Shown in pieces: positions 45,114 to 52,995 of a stretch of DNA of 64,000 bases. The stretch is taken from assembly GCF_014651115.1 (NCBI RefSeq), contig NZ_BMWG01000004.1, forward strand, positions 248,001 to 312,000, in the 5' to 3' direction. Numbering within the stretch: position 1 is the stretch's first letter; the number at the start of each line of letters is the position of its first letter. The DNA comes from Streptomyces inusitatus. GTDB taxonomy: Bacteria; Actinomycetota; Actinomycetes; Streptomycetales; Streptomycetaceae. Made by a program: the position numbers and the translations under genes. The notes beneath the pieces were generated by a model that saw only the letters and a list, made by a program, of their open reading frames with translations, was not told the origin of the DNA and did not search any database.

Positions 45114-47060
45114 CTATGGATTCCGGGACTTCGACGCCTGCTCAGTATCGGTGAGCCGGAAGCGCAGACGGCAGATCACCGCCTCCGTGTCCCGGCGCAC
45201 CGCGTGCGCCAGCACCGCCCCGCGCTGGTTCTGGAGCAGCCGCTGCCACAGCCGCTCGGGCTCCACCTCCCCGATCAGCACCGTGACCCGGGTGTGCGGG
45301 TGGTAGTGGTGGATCCGCCGGACATACTCCGAGACCGGCCGCCCTATCGTGCGGTGGTCCGACTGGAGCTCCACCAGATCGATCCCCGGATTCCAGCGCT
45401 CCCAGTCCCGGCGCAGCGCGCCCGACTCCGCGCGGTCCTCGGCGTCCTGATGGGTGACGGTCACCGCCCGCACCTCGTCCCCCAGCGAGACCGCCGCGTT
45501 GAGCGCCTCACAGGTCAGCCGGGAGAGATGCGAGACGGGCACGATCACCAGCGAGCGCTCCCGGCGCGGCGGCCGGGGCACCAGACCCAGACCGATGCGC
45601 TCGTCGATACGGCCGTAGGCGCGGTGGACCCGCTCGAAGAGCACCACCAGCGCCGGGAGAGCGATCACTATCAGCCATGCCCCCTCGGTGAACTTGGTGG
45701 CGGTCACCACGACCGCGCTGACCCCGGTGAGTACCGCGCCCAGACCGTTCAGCACGGCCTTGAGCACCCAGCGGCCGGTCCGGTGGGCCCGCCAGTGGAT
45801 CACCATCCCGGTCTGGCAGACGGTGAAGCCCACGAACACACCGATCGCGAACAGCGGCACCAGCGTGTTGGTGTCACCGCCGGAGAAGACCAGCAGCAGC
45901 GCCGCGACGGCGGCGAGCGCCACCACTCCGTGGCGGTGCACCTCGCGGTCGGCCTTCAGCCGGAAGACATGCGGCAGGAAGTTGTCCCGCGCGAGCAGCG
46001 ACATCAGCACCGGCAGCCCGCCGAAGGAGGTGTTCGCCGCCAGCGCCAGCAGCACCACGGTCGCGAACTGGACCACATAGAAGCCCCAGCCGTGCCCGAG
46101 CGAGGCGTCCGCGAGCTGAGCGAGCACCGTCACCCCCTCGACCGGCTGGAGATGGAAGCGCCCGATCAGGATCGAGAGCCCGATCAGCATCACCCCGAGC
46201 AGCACACCGAGTACGACCTCGGTGCGCTGCGCGCGCTTGGCGGCCGGGGCGCGGAACGACGGCACGGCGTTGGCGACCGCCTCCACGCCGGTGAGCGCGG
46301 AGCAGCCGGAGGCGAACGCCTTGAGCAGCAGCAGCGCCCCGACCGTGGTCGCGCTCTCGCCGAGCGCCGAGGCCTGCCCGGCGGCGGCCTCCGTGGAGAG
46401 CGGCGCGGAGCGGAAGAGCCCGACCGCGATCAGGGTGAGGATCGAGCCGACGAAGACGGCGGTCGGCACGATGAACGCCTTCGCCGAATCGACGATCCCG
46501 CGCAGATTCACGGCGGTGACCAGCACCAGCACACCCAGGCACAGCGACAGCCGATGGTCGTAGAGCCCGGGGAAGGCCGAGGTGAGCGCGGCGACTCCGG
46601 CGGTCACCGAGACCGCCACGTTCAGGACGTAGTCCAGGATCAGCGAGGCCGCCGCGACCAGCCCGGTGCGCCGGCCCAGATGGGCGCGGGCGACGGCGTA
46701 GGAGCCGCCGCCGTCGGGGAAGGCGGCGATGACCTGGCGGTAGGAGGCGACGAGCACGGCCAGCAGTACGGCGATGGCCAGCGTGACGGGCAGGGTGTAG
46801 CCGAGCCCGACACCGCCCGCGGCGGCCAGGACGAGGACGATCGCCTCGGGCCCGTACGCCACCGACGCCATCGCGTCGAGCGAGAGCGCGGCCAGCCCCT
46901 GGAGCGAGGTGAGCCGATGCCGCTCACCGGAGTCCGGCGCGCTGACGGGCGCGCTGACGGGCGCGCTGATGGGGGCGAGATCGGGCGGCGGTACGAGGGG
47001 TTCGGCGGAGGCGGCCGACGGTGCGCCGGACGCGCCGGAGGGCGTGGACAGAGTGGTCAT
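45114..47060 (-). CDS. APC-superfamily permease with C-terminal cytoplasmic domain (possibly KimA-like)
   Basis: A 648-residue membrane protein: a Pro/Ala/Ser-rich N-terminal tail with a repeated ISAPVSAPVSAP segment, 12 spans of the APC/LeuT fold (AMASVAYGPEAIVLVLAAAGG in span 1, CSALTGVEAVANAVPSF near span 6), then about 150 cytoplasmic residues. The loop NTSFGGLPVLMSLLARDNFLP and the long C-terminal domain recall the KimA-type potassium importers rather than amino-acid carriers; I hold this loosely. No c-di-AMP riboswitch pattern was seen upstream. ATG 47060. Confidence 0.85.
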   Translation of the reverse strand: MTTLSTPSGASGAPSAASAEPLVPPPDLAPISAPVSAPVSAPDSGERHRLTSLQGLAALSLDAMASVAYGPEAIVLVLAAAGGVGLGYTLPVTLAIAVLLAVLVASYRQVIAAFPDGGGSYAVARAHLGRRTGLVAAASLILDYVLNVAVSVTAGVAALTSAFPGLYDHRLSLCLGVLVLVTAVNLRGIVDSAKAFIVPTAVFVGSILTLIAVGLFRSAPLSTEAAAGQASALGESATTVGALLLLKAFASGCSALTGVEAVANAVPSFRAPAAKRAQRTEVVLGVLLGVMLIGLSILIGRFHLQPVEGVTVLAQLADASLGHGWGFYVVQFATVVLLALAANTSFGGLPVLMSLLARDNFLPHVFRLKADREVHRHGVVALAAVAALLLVFSGGDTNTLVPLFAIGVFVGFTVCQTGMVIHWRAHRTGRWVLKAVLNGLGAVLTGVSAVVVTATKFTEGAWLIVIALPALVVLFERVHRAYGRIDERIGLGLVPRPPRRERSLVIVPVSHLSRLTCEALNAAVSLGDEVRAVTVTHQDAEDRAESGALRRDWERWNPGIDLVELQSDHRTIGRPVSEYVRRIHHYHPHTRVTVLIGEVEPERLWQRLLQNQRGAVLAHAVRRDTEAVICRLRFRLTDTEQASKSRNP

Positions 47061-47257
47061 CGGGACGGCGAACCTCCGGTGCTGAAGCCTGGAGCCCCAG
47101 CGTGAGGGCGCGAATTTCCTTCCACGGGCCCTCTTGTCGCGTCCTTTGCGCCCCGGCGTCCCGTCTTCACACGACGTTGACGCGCCGCGTAGAAAACCCG
47201 TCAGCGCTCGCGGCCGGGTGCGGACAGAGCGGTACGCGGAGGCTTACCGTCCCGCTC

Positions 47258-47818
47258 ATGGAGAGCGAGAGCGAGAGCGTGGGGCCAAGCGGCGGGGCGG
47301 CAGTGGACGAGGAGCACGCGGTGCTCGCCGAGGACCGGGGCTGGGTCAGCGACCTCTGGGCCGCCTGCTTCTGCTCCCTCAGTCTGATCGTCCTGCTCCA
47401 TCTGGTGGACCTCGCCGCGGGCACCGTCGAGCTGGGCCGCACCCTGCTCTGGTCCGTCCTCGCCGTCCTGCTCTTCGCGGTCCTCTACCCGCCCCGGGTG
47501 ACGGCCGGTCACCACTGGCTCTGTGTGCGCGGTCTCCTCGGCGAGCGCCGGGTCAGCACCGATCTGCTCACCCAGGTCGCCCGCAGGGGCGGGGTCGCCC
47601 AGCGGATCGTCCTGAAGGACGTGCGGGGCCGCCGGGTCGAGGTGGACCCGGTGACCCTCGCCGCCAATCCGCTGCTCTGGCTCGAACTGGAGCGGGGCGC
47701 GCGCAAGGCGCGGGACCGGGGGCTGCTCCGCAATGGCTCGGGGGTGCTTCGGTCGCTCTCCGACCGGATCGAGTCGGACGCGGCCCGAGGGGTGTTCGAG
47801 GCCTCGGGCCTCAAGTAG
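47258..47818 (+). CDS. Two-span membrane protein
   Basis: A 186-residue protein: acidic start (ESESESVG), two spans close together (about residues 36-57 and 62-80), then a basic cytoplasmic domain with PH-like strands (HHWLCVRGLLGERRVSTDLL and GRRVEVDPVTLAANPLLWLEL). The arrangement fits the small actinomycete membrane proteins with a bacterial-PH-like tail. GGAGG lies 16 bases before ATG 47258, rather far; a later GTG (47279) is possible. Divergent from the permease gene. Function unknown. Confidence 0.65.
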   Translation: MESESESVGPSGGAAVDEEHAVLAEDRGWVSDLWAACFCSLSLIVLLHLVDLAAGTVELGRTLLWSVLAVLLFAVLYPPRVTAGHHWLCVRGLLGERRVSTDLLTQVARRGGVAQRIVLKDVRGRRVEVDPVTLAANPLLWLELERGARKARDRGLLRNGSGVLRSLSDRIESDAARGVFEASGLK

Positions 47819-47879
47819 CCCCACCGGCCCGGGCCGGCCCCGTGCGGCCCGGTGCTGCCCCGTGCGGCCCGGGGCGGCC

Positions 47880-48806
47880 TCAGGGGGCCAGCCCCTCGTA
47901 CACCACCCCCGTGAGCTGCTCCGACGCCACCCACAGCCGCTCGCCCGCCACATCGTCACGGGTCCAGCCGGCCCGCCAGGACGGCCTCGGCGCACCGCGC
48001 CAGCCGAACGGGCCCGGCCCGGTGAAGGAGTCGGGCCGCACCCCGGGCGCGGTCGCCGCGTACAGCGTCGGCAGCGCGCCCGCCGTCGCGGACTGCGCCA
48101 GCAGCCGGTTGCCGAGGGCCATGACCCGCTCGGCGGACTTGCGCCCCTCCATCCGGGGCCCCGCCGTCTGGAGATTGGTGGACGCGTACCCCGGGTGGGC
48201 GGCCGCGGCCACCACGCCGGAGCCGGCCGCCCTCAGCCGCCGTGCCAGCTCGTGGACGAAGAGCAGATTCGCCGTCTTGGAGCGGGCGTAGGCGATCCAC
48301 CGCCGGTACTGGTGCTCGCTGTTGAGATCGCCCATGTCCAGATCGGCCGCCGCGTGCACCAGGCTGGACACGCTGACCACCCGTGCGCCCGGAGTGCCCA
48401 GCAGCTTCGGCAGCAGCAGCCCGGTGAGCGCGAAGTGGCCGAGGTGGTTCACGCCGAACTGGGTCTCGAACCCGTCGGCGGTCCGGCCCTGCGGCAGGGC
48501 CATCACCCCGGCGTTGTTGATCAGCAGATCGAGCCGCTCGTCCCGGTATCCGGCCGCGAACTCCCGTACGGAGGCGAGATCGCCGAGATCCAGCCGCCGG
48601 AACTCCACGTCGGAGCCCGGCAGCGCGCCCTTGATCAGGGCCTCGGCCCGGCTGCCGCGCTCCTCGCTCCGGCAGGCGAGCACCACCCGCGCGCCCTTGC
48701 GGGCCAGCTCACGGGCGGTGATCAGCCCGATGCCGCTGTTGGCCCCGGTGACCACGGCCGTACGCCCGCGCTGATCCGCGATGTCCCTGGTGTGCCAGCC
48801 CGCCAT
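47880..48806 (-). CDS. Short-chain dehydrogenase (protochlorophyllide-reductase-like SDR)
   Basis: A 308-residue Rossmann enzyme: TGANSGIG near residues 20-27 binds NAD(P), NNAGVMALP follows, the catalytic Ser lies in VVSVSSLVH and the Tyr-Lys pair in YARSK. The C-terminal extension (AGALPTLYAATAPGV) places it with the retinol-/protochlorophyllide-type SDRs of actinomycetes; substrate unknown. AAGGGCGAG precedes ATG 48806. It lies 50 bases downstream of a second SDR gene on the same strand and may share its TetR-controlled promoter. Confidence 0.87.
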   Translation of the reverse strand: MAGWHTRDIADQRGRTAVVTGANSGIGLITARELARKGARVVLACRSEERGSRAEALIKGALPGSDVEFRRLDLGDLASVREFAAGYRDERLDLLINNAGVMALPQGRTADGFETQFGVNHLGHFALTGLLLPKLLGTPGARVVSVSSLVHAAADLDMGDLNSEHQYRRWIAYARSKTANLLFVHELARRLRAAGSGVVAAAAHPGYASTNLQTAGPRMEGRKSAERVMALGNRLLAQSATAGALPTLYAATAPGVRPDSFTGPGPFGWRGAPRPSWRAGWTRDDVAGERLWVASEQLTGVVYEGLAP

Positions 48807-48856
48807 CGCACTCGCCCTTCGAAAGCCCGTCGTCTGGCCGCTCAGCGTAGGAGCCG

Positions 48857-49618
48857 TCAGGCCGAGGAGCCACTGTCCACGACAAGATCGGTGCCGACGA
48901 CCGCTCCGGCGTCGTCCGAGGAGAGGTAGAGGACGGCCGCCGCGATCTCCTTGGCGGAGGCGGCCCGGCCGAGCGGGTTCTCGTGCTTGAGCCGCTCGGT
49001 GCGGTCGGCGTCGGTCTCGCCCGGGCGCAGCGACATGGGCCCCTCGGACGAGCCGGGGCTGACCGCGTTGATCCGGATGCCCTCCGCGATGTGGTCGAGC
49101 GCGGCGGTGCGGGTGAGGGCGGAGACAGCCGCCTTGGATGTGATGTAGGCGGCGGCGTTCGGCATGCGCCGATGCGCGCCCAGGTTGGAGGCGATGTTGA
49201 CGATCGCGCCGCCGCCGTTCCGCCGCATCTGCGCCACCTGGTACTTCATCGCCAGCCAGACGCCGGTGACATTGGTCCGCAGCACCGACTCCCAGTCCCC
49301 CTCGCCGATGTCGGCGGCCGGCTCGAAGCCCCGGAAGATCCCCGCGTTGTTGACCGCGACATCCAGCGAGCCGAAGCGTTCGACGGTCGAGCGCATCAGG
49401 GCGCGCACCTCGTCGGAGCGGGTGACATCGGTGGGTACGGCGAGTGCCGCGCCGCCTTCCCGTTCGATCAGCTCGACCGTCTCCGCCAGTGTCGCCAGGG
49501 TGCGGCCCGCGGCCACCACATTGGCTCCCTCGGCGGCGAAGGCGAGGGCGATGGCACGGCCGAGGCCGGTGCCGGCGCCGGTGACGAGAACGGTCTTCCC
49601 GCTGAATCGATCGGACAT
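48857..49618 (-). CDS. Classical SDR oxidoreductase under TetR control
   Basis: A 253-residue classical SDR: TGAGTGLG near residues 12-19, DVAVNNAGI, Ser in IVNIASN, Tyr-Lys in YITSK, and the late GxxD-type end AGAVVGTDLVVDSGSSA. Typical of 3-oxoacyl- or alcohol-type reductases; substrate unknown. A TAGAACGAGCGGTCAA site 17 bases upstream is repeated exactly before the TetR gene, so this gene is the probable target of that regulator. AGAGAG lies before ATG 49618. Confidence 0.88.
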   Translation of the reverse strand: MSDRFSGKTVLVTGAGTGLGRAIALAFAAEGANVVAAGRTLATLAETVELIEREGGAALAVPTDVTRSDEVRALMRSTVERFGSLDVAVNNAGIFRGFEPAADIGEGDWESVLRTNVTGVWLAMKYQVAQMRRNGGGAIVNIASNLGAHRRMPNAAAYITSKAAVSALTRTAALDHIAEGIRINAVSPGSSEGPMSLRPGETDADRTERLKHENPLGRAASAKEIAAAVLYLSSDDAGAVVGTDLVVDSGSSA

Positions 49619-49634
49619 GTGGCACTCTCTCTAT

Positions 49635-49650
49635 TAGAACGAGCGGTCAA
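49635..49650. promoter_or_regulatory. TetR operator copy at the SDR gene
   Basis: TAGAACGAGCGGTCAA, an imperfect dyad (GAnCGnnCGnTC core), between the SDR start and the TetR stop. Identical to the copy at 50364-50379. Confidence 0.75.
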
Positions 49651-49761
49651 ATATAGGGACGGGCTCCGCCTGTGACGGAGTGCGGCCGGGTGCGGCCGGG
49701 GTGCGGTTGGGTGCGGCCGGGGTGCGGTTGGGGTTCGTTTCCCGCGGTGGCGGGCGCGGGG

Positions 49762-50343
49762 TCAGTCGAGCAGCGCCAGGGCCTGTTCGAGCGCGTCGCG
49801 GACCCGTATGGGGTCGTCGCTCGCCTTGCCGACGATCCGCGCGCCCTGCATCAGCACCAGCAGCAGCCGGGCCAGCGCCAGCGGGTCCCGGCCCTCGGGC
49901 AGCTCGCCCTGGGCCCTGGCCCGGGTCAGCGACGCGTGCAGCAGGGTTTCGAGCTGCTCCCAGCTCAGCTGGACCTTGTGGGCCGCCGCGGTGTCGTGCG
50001 GGGCCAGCTCGGCGGCCGTATTGGTGACCAGGCAGCCCTTCAGCCGCCGCTCGTCGCCGCACTCGGCGGCGAGCCGGCGCACGGTCTCCCGGACGCCGGG
50101 CAGGGCGGGGCCGGGTGCGGAGAGGGTCGAGACCAGCAGGTTCGTGGTGGTCTCCGCGTACCGGTCCATCGATTTCAGATACAGCTCGTGCTTGCCGCCG
50201 AAGGTGGCGTAGATGCTGGCGCGGCCGATCCCGAGGTGCTCGACCAGATCCGCCACGGAGGTCGCCTCGTACCCGCGCCGCCAGAACAGTTCAAGGGCCG
50301 CCTGAAGGGCGACGTCCGGATCGAATTCCTTGGTCCTTGCCAC
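49762..50343 (-). CDS. TetR-family transcriptional regulator
   Basis: A 193-residue repressor. HTH: SVADLVEHLGIGRASIYATFGGKHELY near residues 29-55; the ligand domain belongs to the TetR_C type with GCLVTNTAAELAPHD near 102-116. GTG 50343 begins VARTKEFDPD. The operator-like sequence 21 bases upstream is identical to the one before the SDR gene downstream, so it should repress itself and that gene until an inducer, perhaps the SDR substrate, binds. The 143-base gap to the SDR start carries the second site. Confidence 0.9.
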   Translation of the reverse strand: MARTKEFDPDVALQAALELFWRRGYEATSVADLVEHLGIGRASIYATFGGKHELYLKSMDRYAETTTNLLVSTLSAPGPALPGVRETVRRLAAECGDERRLKGCLVTNTAAELAPHDTAAAHKVQLSWEQLETLLHASLTRARAQGELPEGRDPLALARLLLVLMQGARIVGKASDDPIRVRDALEQALALLD

Positions 50344-50363
50344 GATGTGACGGTAACTCAATC

Positions 50364-50379
50364 TAGAACGAGCGGTCAA
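50364..50379. promoter_or_regulatory. TetR operator copy at the TetR gene
   Basis: The same 16 bases as at 49635-49650 and in the same orientation, 21 bases before the GTG start. Confidence 0.75.
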
Positions 50380-50396
50380 GAAAGGGGTTCGGGGGC

Positions 50397-51026
50397 TCAG
50401 CCTTCGGCGCCCGCGCGTACGCCGATGAGATGGGCGAAGGCGACCACGTTCCCCCGGTATCCGGACTTCTCGCTGAAGCCGCCGCCGCAGGTGATCACGC
50501 GGAGTTCGGCGCGGCCGCGCGAGCCGTACACCTCGTCGTCCGGGAAGGCGTCCGCCTCGTACACCTCGATCGCGTCGACCGTGAAGACGGCGGTCCTGCC
50601 GTCCTGGCGGGACACCTCGATCCGGTTGCCCTTCTTGAGCGCGCCCAGGCCGTAGAAGACGGCCGGCCCCTTGGCGTTGTCGACATGACCGGCGACGACG
50701 GCGGTGCCCTTCGCGCCCGGGGGAGTGCCGTCCCGGTACCACCCCGCGAGATTGGGGTCGGCGGGCGGCGGCACCTCCAGCCCGCCGTCCTTGGCGAGGC
50801 CGAGCCCGATGAGAGGGGTGTCGACGTCGATGTAGGGGATCCGCAGCCGCAGCGGCCCGGCCGGGGGCAGCGGGGCGGCGACCGCGTCCGTATGGGCGTG
50901 CGGGCCTGCCGCGAAGGCCTCGGCGGCGGTCGGCATGGGCGGGGTGACATCCCGGGAGCCGTTCTGCACCAGCCAGAGCCCGGCGCAGGCGGCGATGGCG
51001 AGACACCAGCCCTTCGTGCTGCTCAA
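50397..51026 (-). CDS. Class F sortase
   Basis: A 209-residue membrane-anchored transpeptidase: one N-terminal span (GWCLAIAACAGLWLV, residues 6-20), then the sortase barrel. The catalytic His is in VVAGHVDN, Cys in VITCGGGF and Arg in GYRGNVVAF. Class F sortases of actinomycetes are housekeeping or accessory types of poorly known specificity. TTG 51026 is chosen because GGAGG lies 4-5 bases before it. The probable substrate gene is directly upstream on the same strand. Confidence 0.9.
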   Translation of the reverse strand: MSSTKGWCLAIAACAGLWLVQNGSRDVTPPMPTAAEAFAAGPHAHTDAVAAPLPPAGPLRLRIPYIDVDTPLIGLGLAKDGGLEVPPPADPNLAGWYRDGTPPGAKGTAVVAGHVDNAKGPAVFYGLGALKKGNRIEVSRQDGRTAVFTVDAIEVYEADAFPDDEVYGSRGRAELRVITCGGGFSEKSGYRGNVVAFAHLIGVRAGAEG

Positions 51027-51063
51027 CGGCCCTCCGAGTCGATCGGGATGAGAGGCGGGACGC

Positions 51064-51101
51064 CCCCGTTCCCGGCGGGCCGGAGCCCACCGGGAACGGG
51101 G
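51064..51101 (-). terminator. Hairpin between sortase-substrate and sortase genes
   Basis: Perfect 12-base arms (51064-51075 and 51090-51101) with a 14-base loop. It may reduce read-through from the abundant surface protein into the sortase gene. Confidence 0.6.
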
Positions 51102-51171
51102 AACAGCGGGTCGTCGGACGGCCCCCGGCGGGCGGCGCCGCTTTCGCGGCGCGCCCCCCTCGGGCCGCCCG

Positions 51172-51846
51172 TCAGCCGCCCTGGGTGCCGCTCGCCCGGC
51201 GACGCAGGAGCAGGGTCCCGCCGGCGGCGGCCGCGGCCAGGACGGCCGCTCCCGCCGCGACCTGAGCGGTGTCGGGGCCGATGCTGCCCCCGACGCCGGT
51301 CTGCACATGGCCGCTGGGCTGCTGGTGATGGCCGCCCTGGCCGCCCGATTCGTACCCGCCCGGGTCGTGGCCGCCGGAGTCCTGGCCGCCTGAGTCATGG
51401 CCCTGGCCCTGACTCCGGCCCTGGTCGCCGCCGCCCTCGCGCGATTCGGATTCGCCCTCGTTCTTGCCGTTGAGCGAACCCGACTCGTCCTGGTGGCGGC
51501 GCAGGGTGACCTCACCGGTGACGCGTTTGCCGTTGTCGCAGCGCACGCTGACCCCATAGACGCCGGGCTGTACTCCGTAGGGCACCCTGAGCTGTCCCAC
51601 CGCGGACTCCTTGTGGGCTCCGGGGGACAGCCGGAACTCGCCCGCGCCCAGTGCGCGGGCGTCTCCGACGCCCTCGCCGCCGGGGCCGCAGGCTGTCGTG
51701 TTCAGGGTGAGTGACGCCCCCGGAGCGGCGGTGGACGGGAACACCTCCAGGGACGCATGGTCCTCGGCGAACGCTCCGGGGGCCCCGAGGCCTATGGTGG
51801 AGACCGCCAATACGGCCGTGGTCAGCAGTCGGGCGGTGGTGCGCAT
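51172..51846 (-). CDS. Surface protein, probable class F sortase substrate
   Basis: A 224-residue protein with a Sec signal (cleavage near GAFAED, residue 27), a beta domain with two cysteines (TTACGPGG and SVRCDNG), a long Gly/Ser/Asp/Gln/His-rich spacer (about residues 118-165 with DSGGQDSGG-type repeats), then VQTGVGGSIGPDTAQ, a hydrophobic span and an RRR end. The C-terminal layout (short motif, span, basic tail) is that of a sorting signal, but without LPxTG. With the sortase next to it, it is the likely substrate. Confidence 0.8.
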   Translation of the reverse strand: MRTTARLLTTAVLAVSTIGLGAPGAFAEDHASLEVFPSTAAPGASLTLNTTACGPGGEGVGDARALGAGEFRLSPGAHKESAVGQLRVPYGVQPGVYGVSVRCDNGKRVTGEVTLRRHQDESGSLNGKNEGESESREGGGDQGRSQGQGHDSGGQDSGGHDPGGYESGGQGGHHQQPSGHVQTGVGGSIGPDTAQVAAGAAVLAAAAAGGTLLLRRRASGTQGG

Positions 51847-52060
51847 GGTGTTCCTCCGAAAACGGTGGTGCTGAGTGCGTCACCTCCGAGATAAGGCGCA
51901 CCCCGCGCCCCACGCCTGCTGATGATGCGTCAGATTTAAGCCCATCGCTCGGCGTGTCGAGCTGGACGCTTGGCGTTTTCGCAGGTCAGAGTGGGTGATG
52001 GTCAATCAGATCACTGGCGCGCTGAATGAGTGACAGGTTCACCCGTTCACCTCCGACCGT

Positions 52061-52130
52061 CCCTGACCAGCACTGACCAGCACTGACCAGCACTGACCAG
52101 CACTGACTGGCGCTGATCGGCGCTGACGCG
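52061..52130. repeat. 10-base tandem repeat, seven units
   Basis: Units of CACTGACCAG: near-perfect in 52061-52100, then increasingly diverged (CACTGACTGG, CGCTGATCGG, CGCTGACGCG). It lies between the surface-protein gene and the end of the aminotransferase gene. The unit length equals about one helical turn. The remainder of 51847-52060 holds no gene. Confidence 0.85.
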
Positions 52131-52142
52131 GTGTCGGCGGAG

Positions 52143-52907
52143 TCAGATCACGTCCCAGTCCACGCTGTCGTGCGCCGATGTCACCGACGCCATGAGGGCC
52201 GTGTCGACGTCGTACCCGACCGCGTCGATGCCGACGACCGGCGAGATGCCCCGGGAGTTGGTGACGAAGGCGGCGCGGTAGCCGCCCAGGCCGGCGAGGG
52301 TCACCCTGCGCCGGACCGACGGCAGCAGCGGCTCCAGCATCGCCTGGACCGTCCCCAGCAGGCACGGCGCGTCGGGCCAGACCACCCGCTCGCCGTCCCA
52401 GAAGGCCGCATTGGTGACCGCGCCCTCGGTCACCGTCCCGTCCGGCGCGACGAGGAGCGCCTCGTCGTACCCCGCCCGGGAGGCGAGCGTCAGCGCGCGG
52501 CTCTGCCCGAAGGACCCGAGGTGCTTGATGTGCGGGAAGTCACGGACGTACGGCACGGACAGCAGCCGCACGGGCCTCGGGGCCTCCTCGAACGGCTCGC
52601 GCACGGTGACCGTGAGCGTCACCCGCTCATCGCCGTGGGGCCAGTGCACATAGACCCGCAGAGAGGCGTCCGAGACCCCGGCGGAGGCGAGCGCGTGGCG
52701 CATCCGCTCCCGTACCAGCGCCTTGTCCAGGCCCTGTCCGTACAGCTCCCGCGTCGCCCCGTCGAGTCTCGCCAGATGCAGCCCGATGCCGCGTGCCCGG
52801 CCCCCTCTGACCTGCATCGCCGTGAAGTGCCCATAGCTGCTGAGCATCGGCATGGACATCGTCTCGGTGGTGGCGACGACGCCGTCGATCTCGGTATGAG
52901 TCATCCC
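52143..52907 (-). CDS. Class IV PLP-dependent aminotransferase
   Basis: A 254-residue aminotransferase of fold type IV (branched-chain aminotransferase, D-amino-acid aminotransferase or aminodeoxychorismate lyase group). The Schiff-base Lys is in IKHLGSFGQSRALTLA near residues 123-138; the Glu of the PLP-N1 contact is in GTVTEGAVTNAAFWDG. It is short for BCAT. TACCGT 6 bases before ATG 52907 fits a leaderless start; GGAGGG directly before ATG is too near to serve. Divergent from the FMN-reductase gene across a SoxR-box-like site, so it may be co-regulated. Confidence 0.82.
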   Translation of the reverse strand, partial: GMTHTEIDGVVATTETMSMPMLSSYGHFTAMQVRGGRARGIGLHLARLDGATRELYGQGLDKALVRERMRHALASAGVSDASLRVYVHWPHGDERVTLTVTVREPFEEAPRPVRLLSVPYVRDFPHIKHLGSFGQSRALTLASRAGYDEALLVAPDGTVTEGAVTNAAFWDGERVVWPDAPCLLGTVQAMLEPLLPSVRRRVTLAGLGGYRAAFVTNSRGISPVVGIDAVGYDVDTALMASVTSAHDSVDWDVI

Positions 52908-52957
52908 TCCACGGTAGGGGGACGGGGGCGGGCGGCGGGGGCGATCCGGCACCGGTC

Positions 52958-52988
52958 TTGACCTCAAGGGAGGTTGAGGTATCAAGCT
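52958..52988 (+). promoter_or_regulatory. SoxR-box promoter
   Basis: TTGACC (52958-52963), 19-base spacer, CAAGCT (52983-52988), 7 bases before ATG 52996. The spacer carries CCTCAAGGGAGGTTGAGG (52962-52979), a perfect 6-base-arm dyad with the CCTCAA/TTGAGG arms of known SoxR boxes. Confidence 0.82.
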
Positions 52989-52995
52989 CCTGCCC

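Noticed and set aside
47061-47257. c-di-AMP (ydaO-type) riboswitch before the APC permease
   Set aside because: I could not find the conserved riboswitch sequence blocks in the short leader.
52061-52130. CRISPR array
   Set aside because: The repeats are 10 bases, directly tandem and without unique spacers; no cas gene is present.
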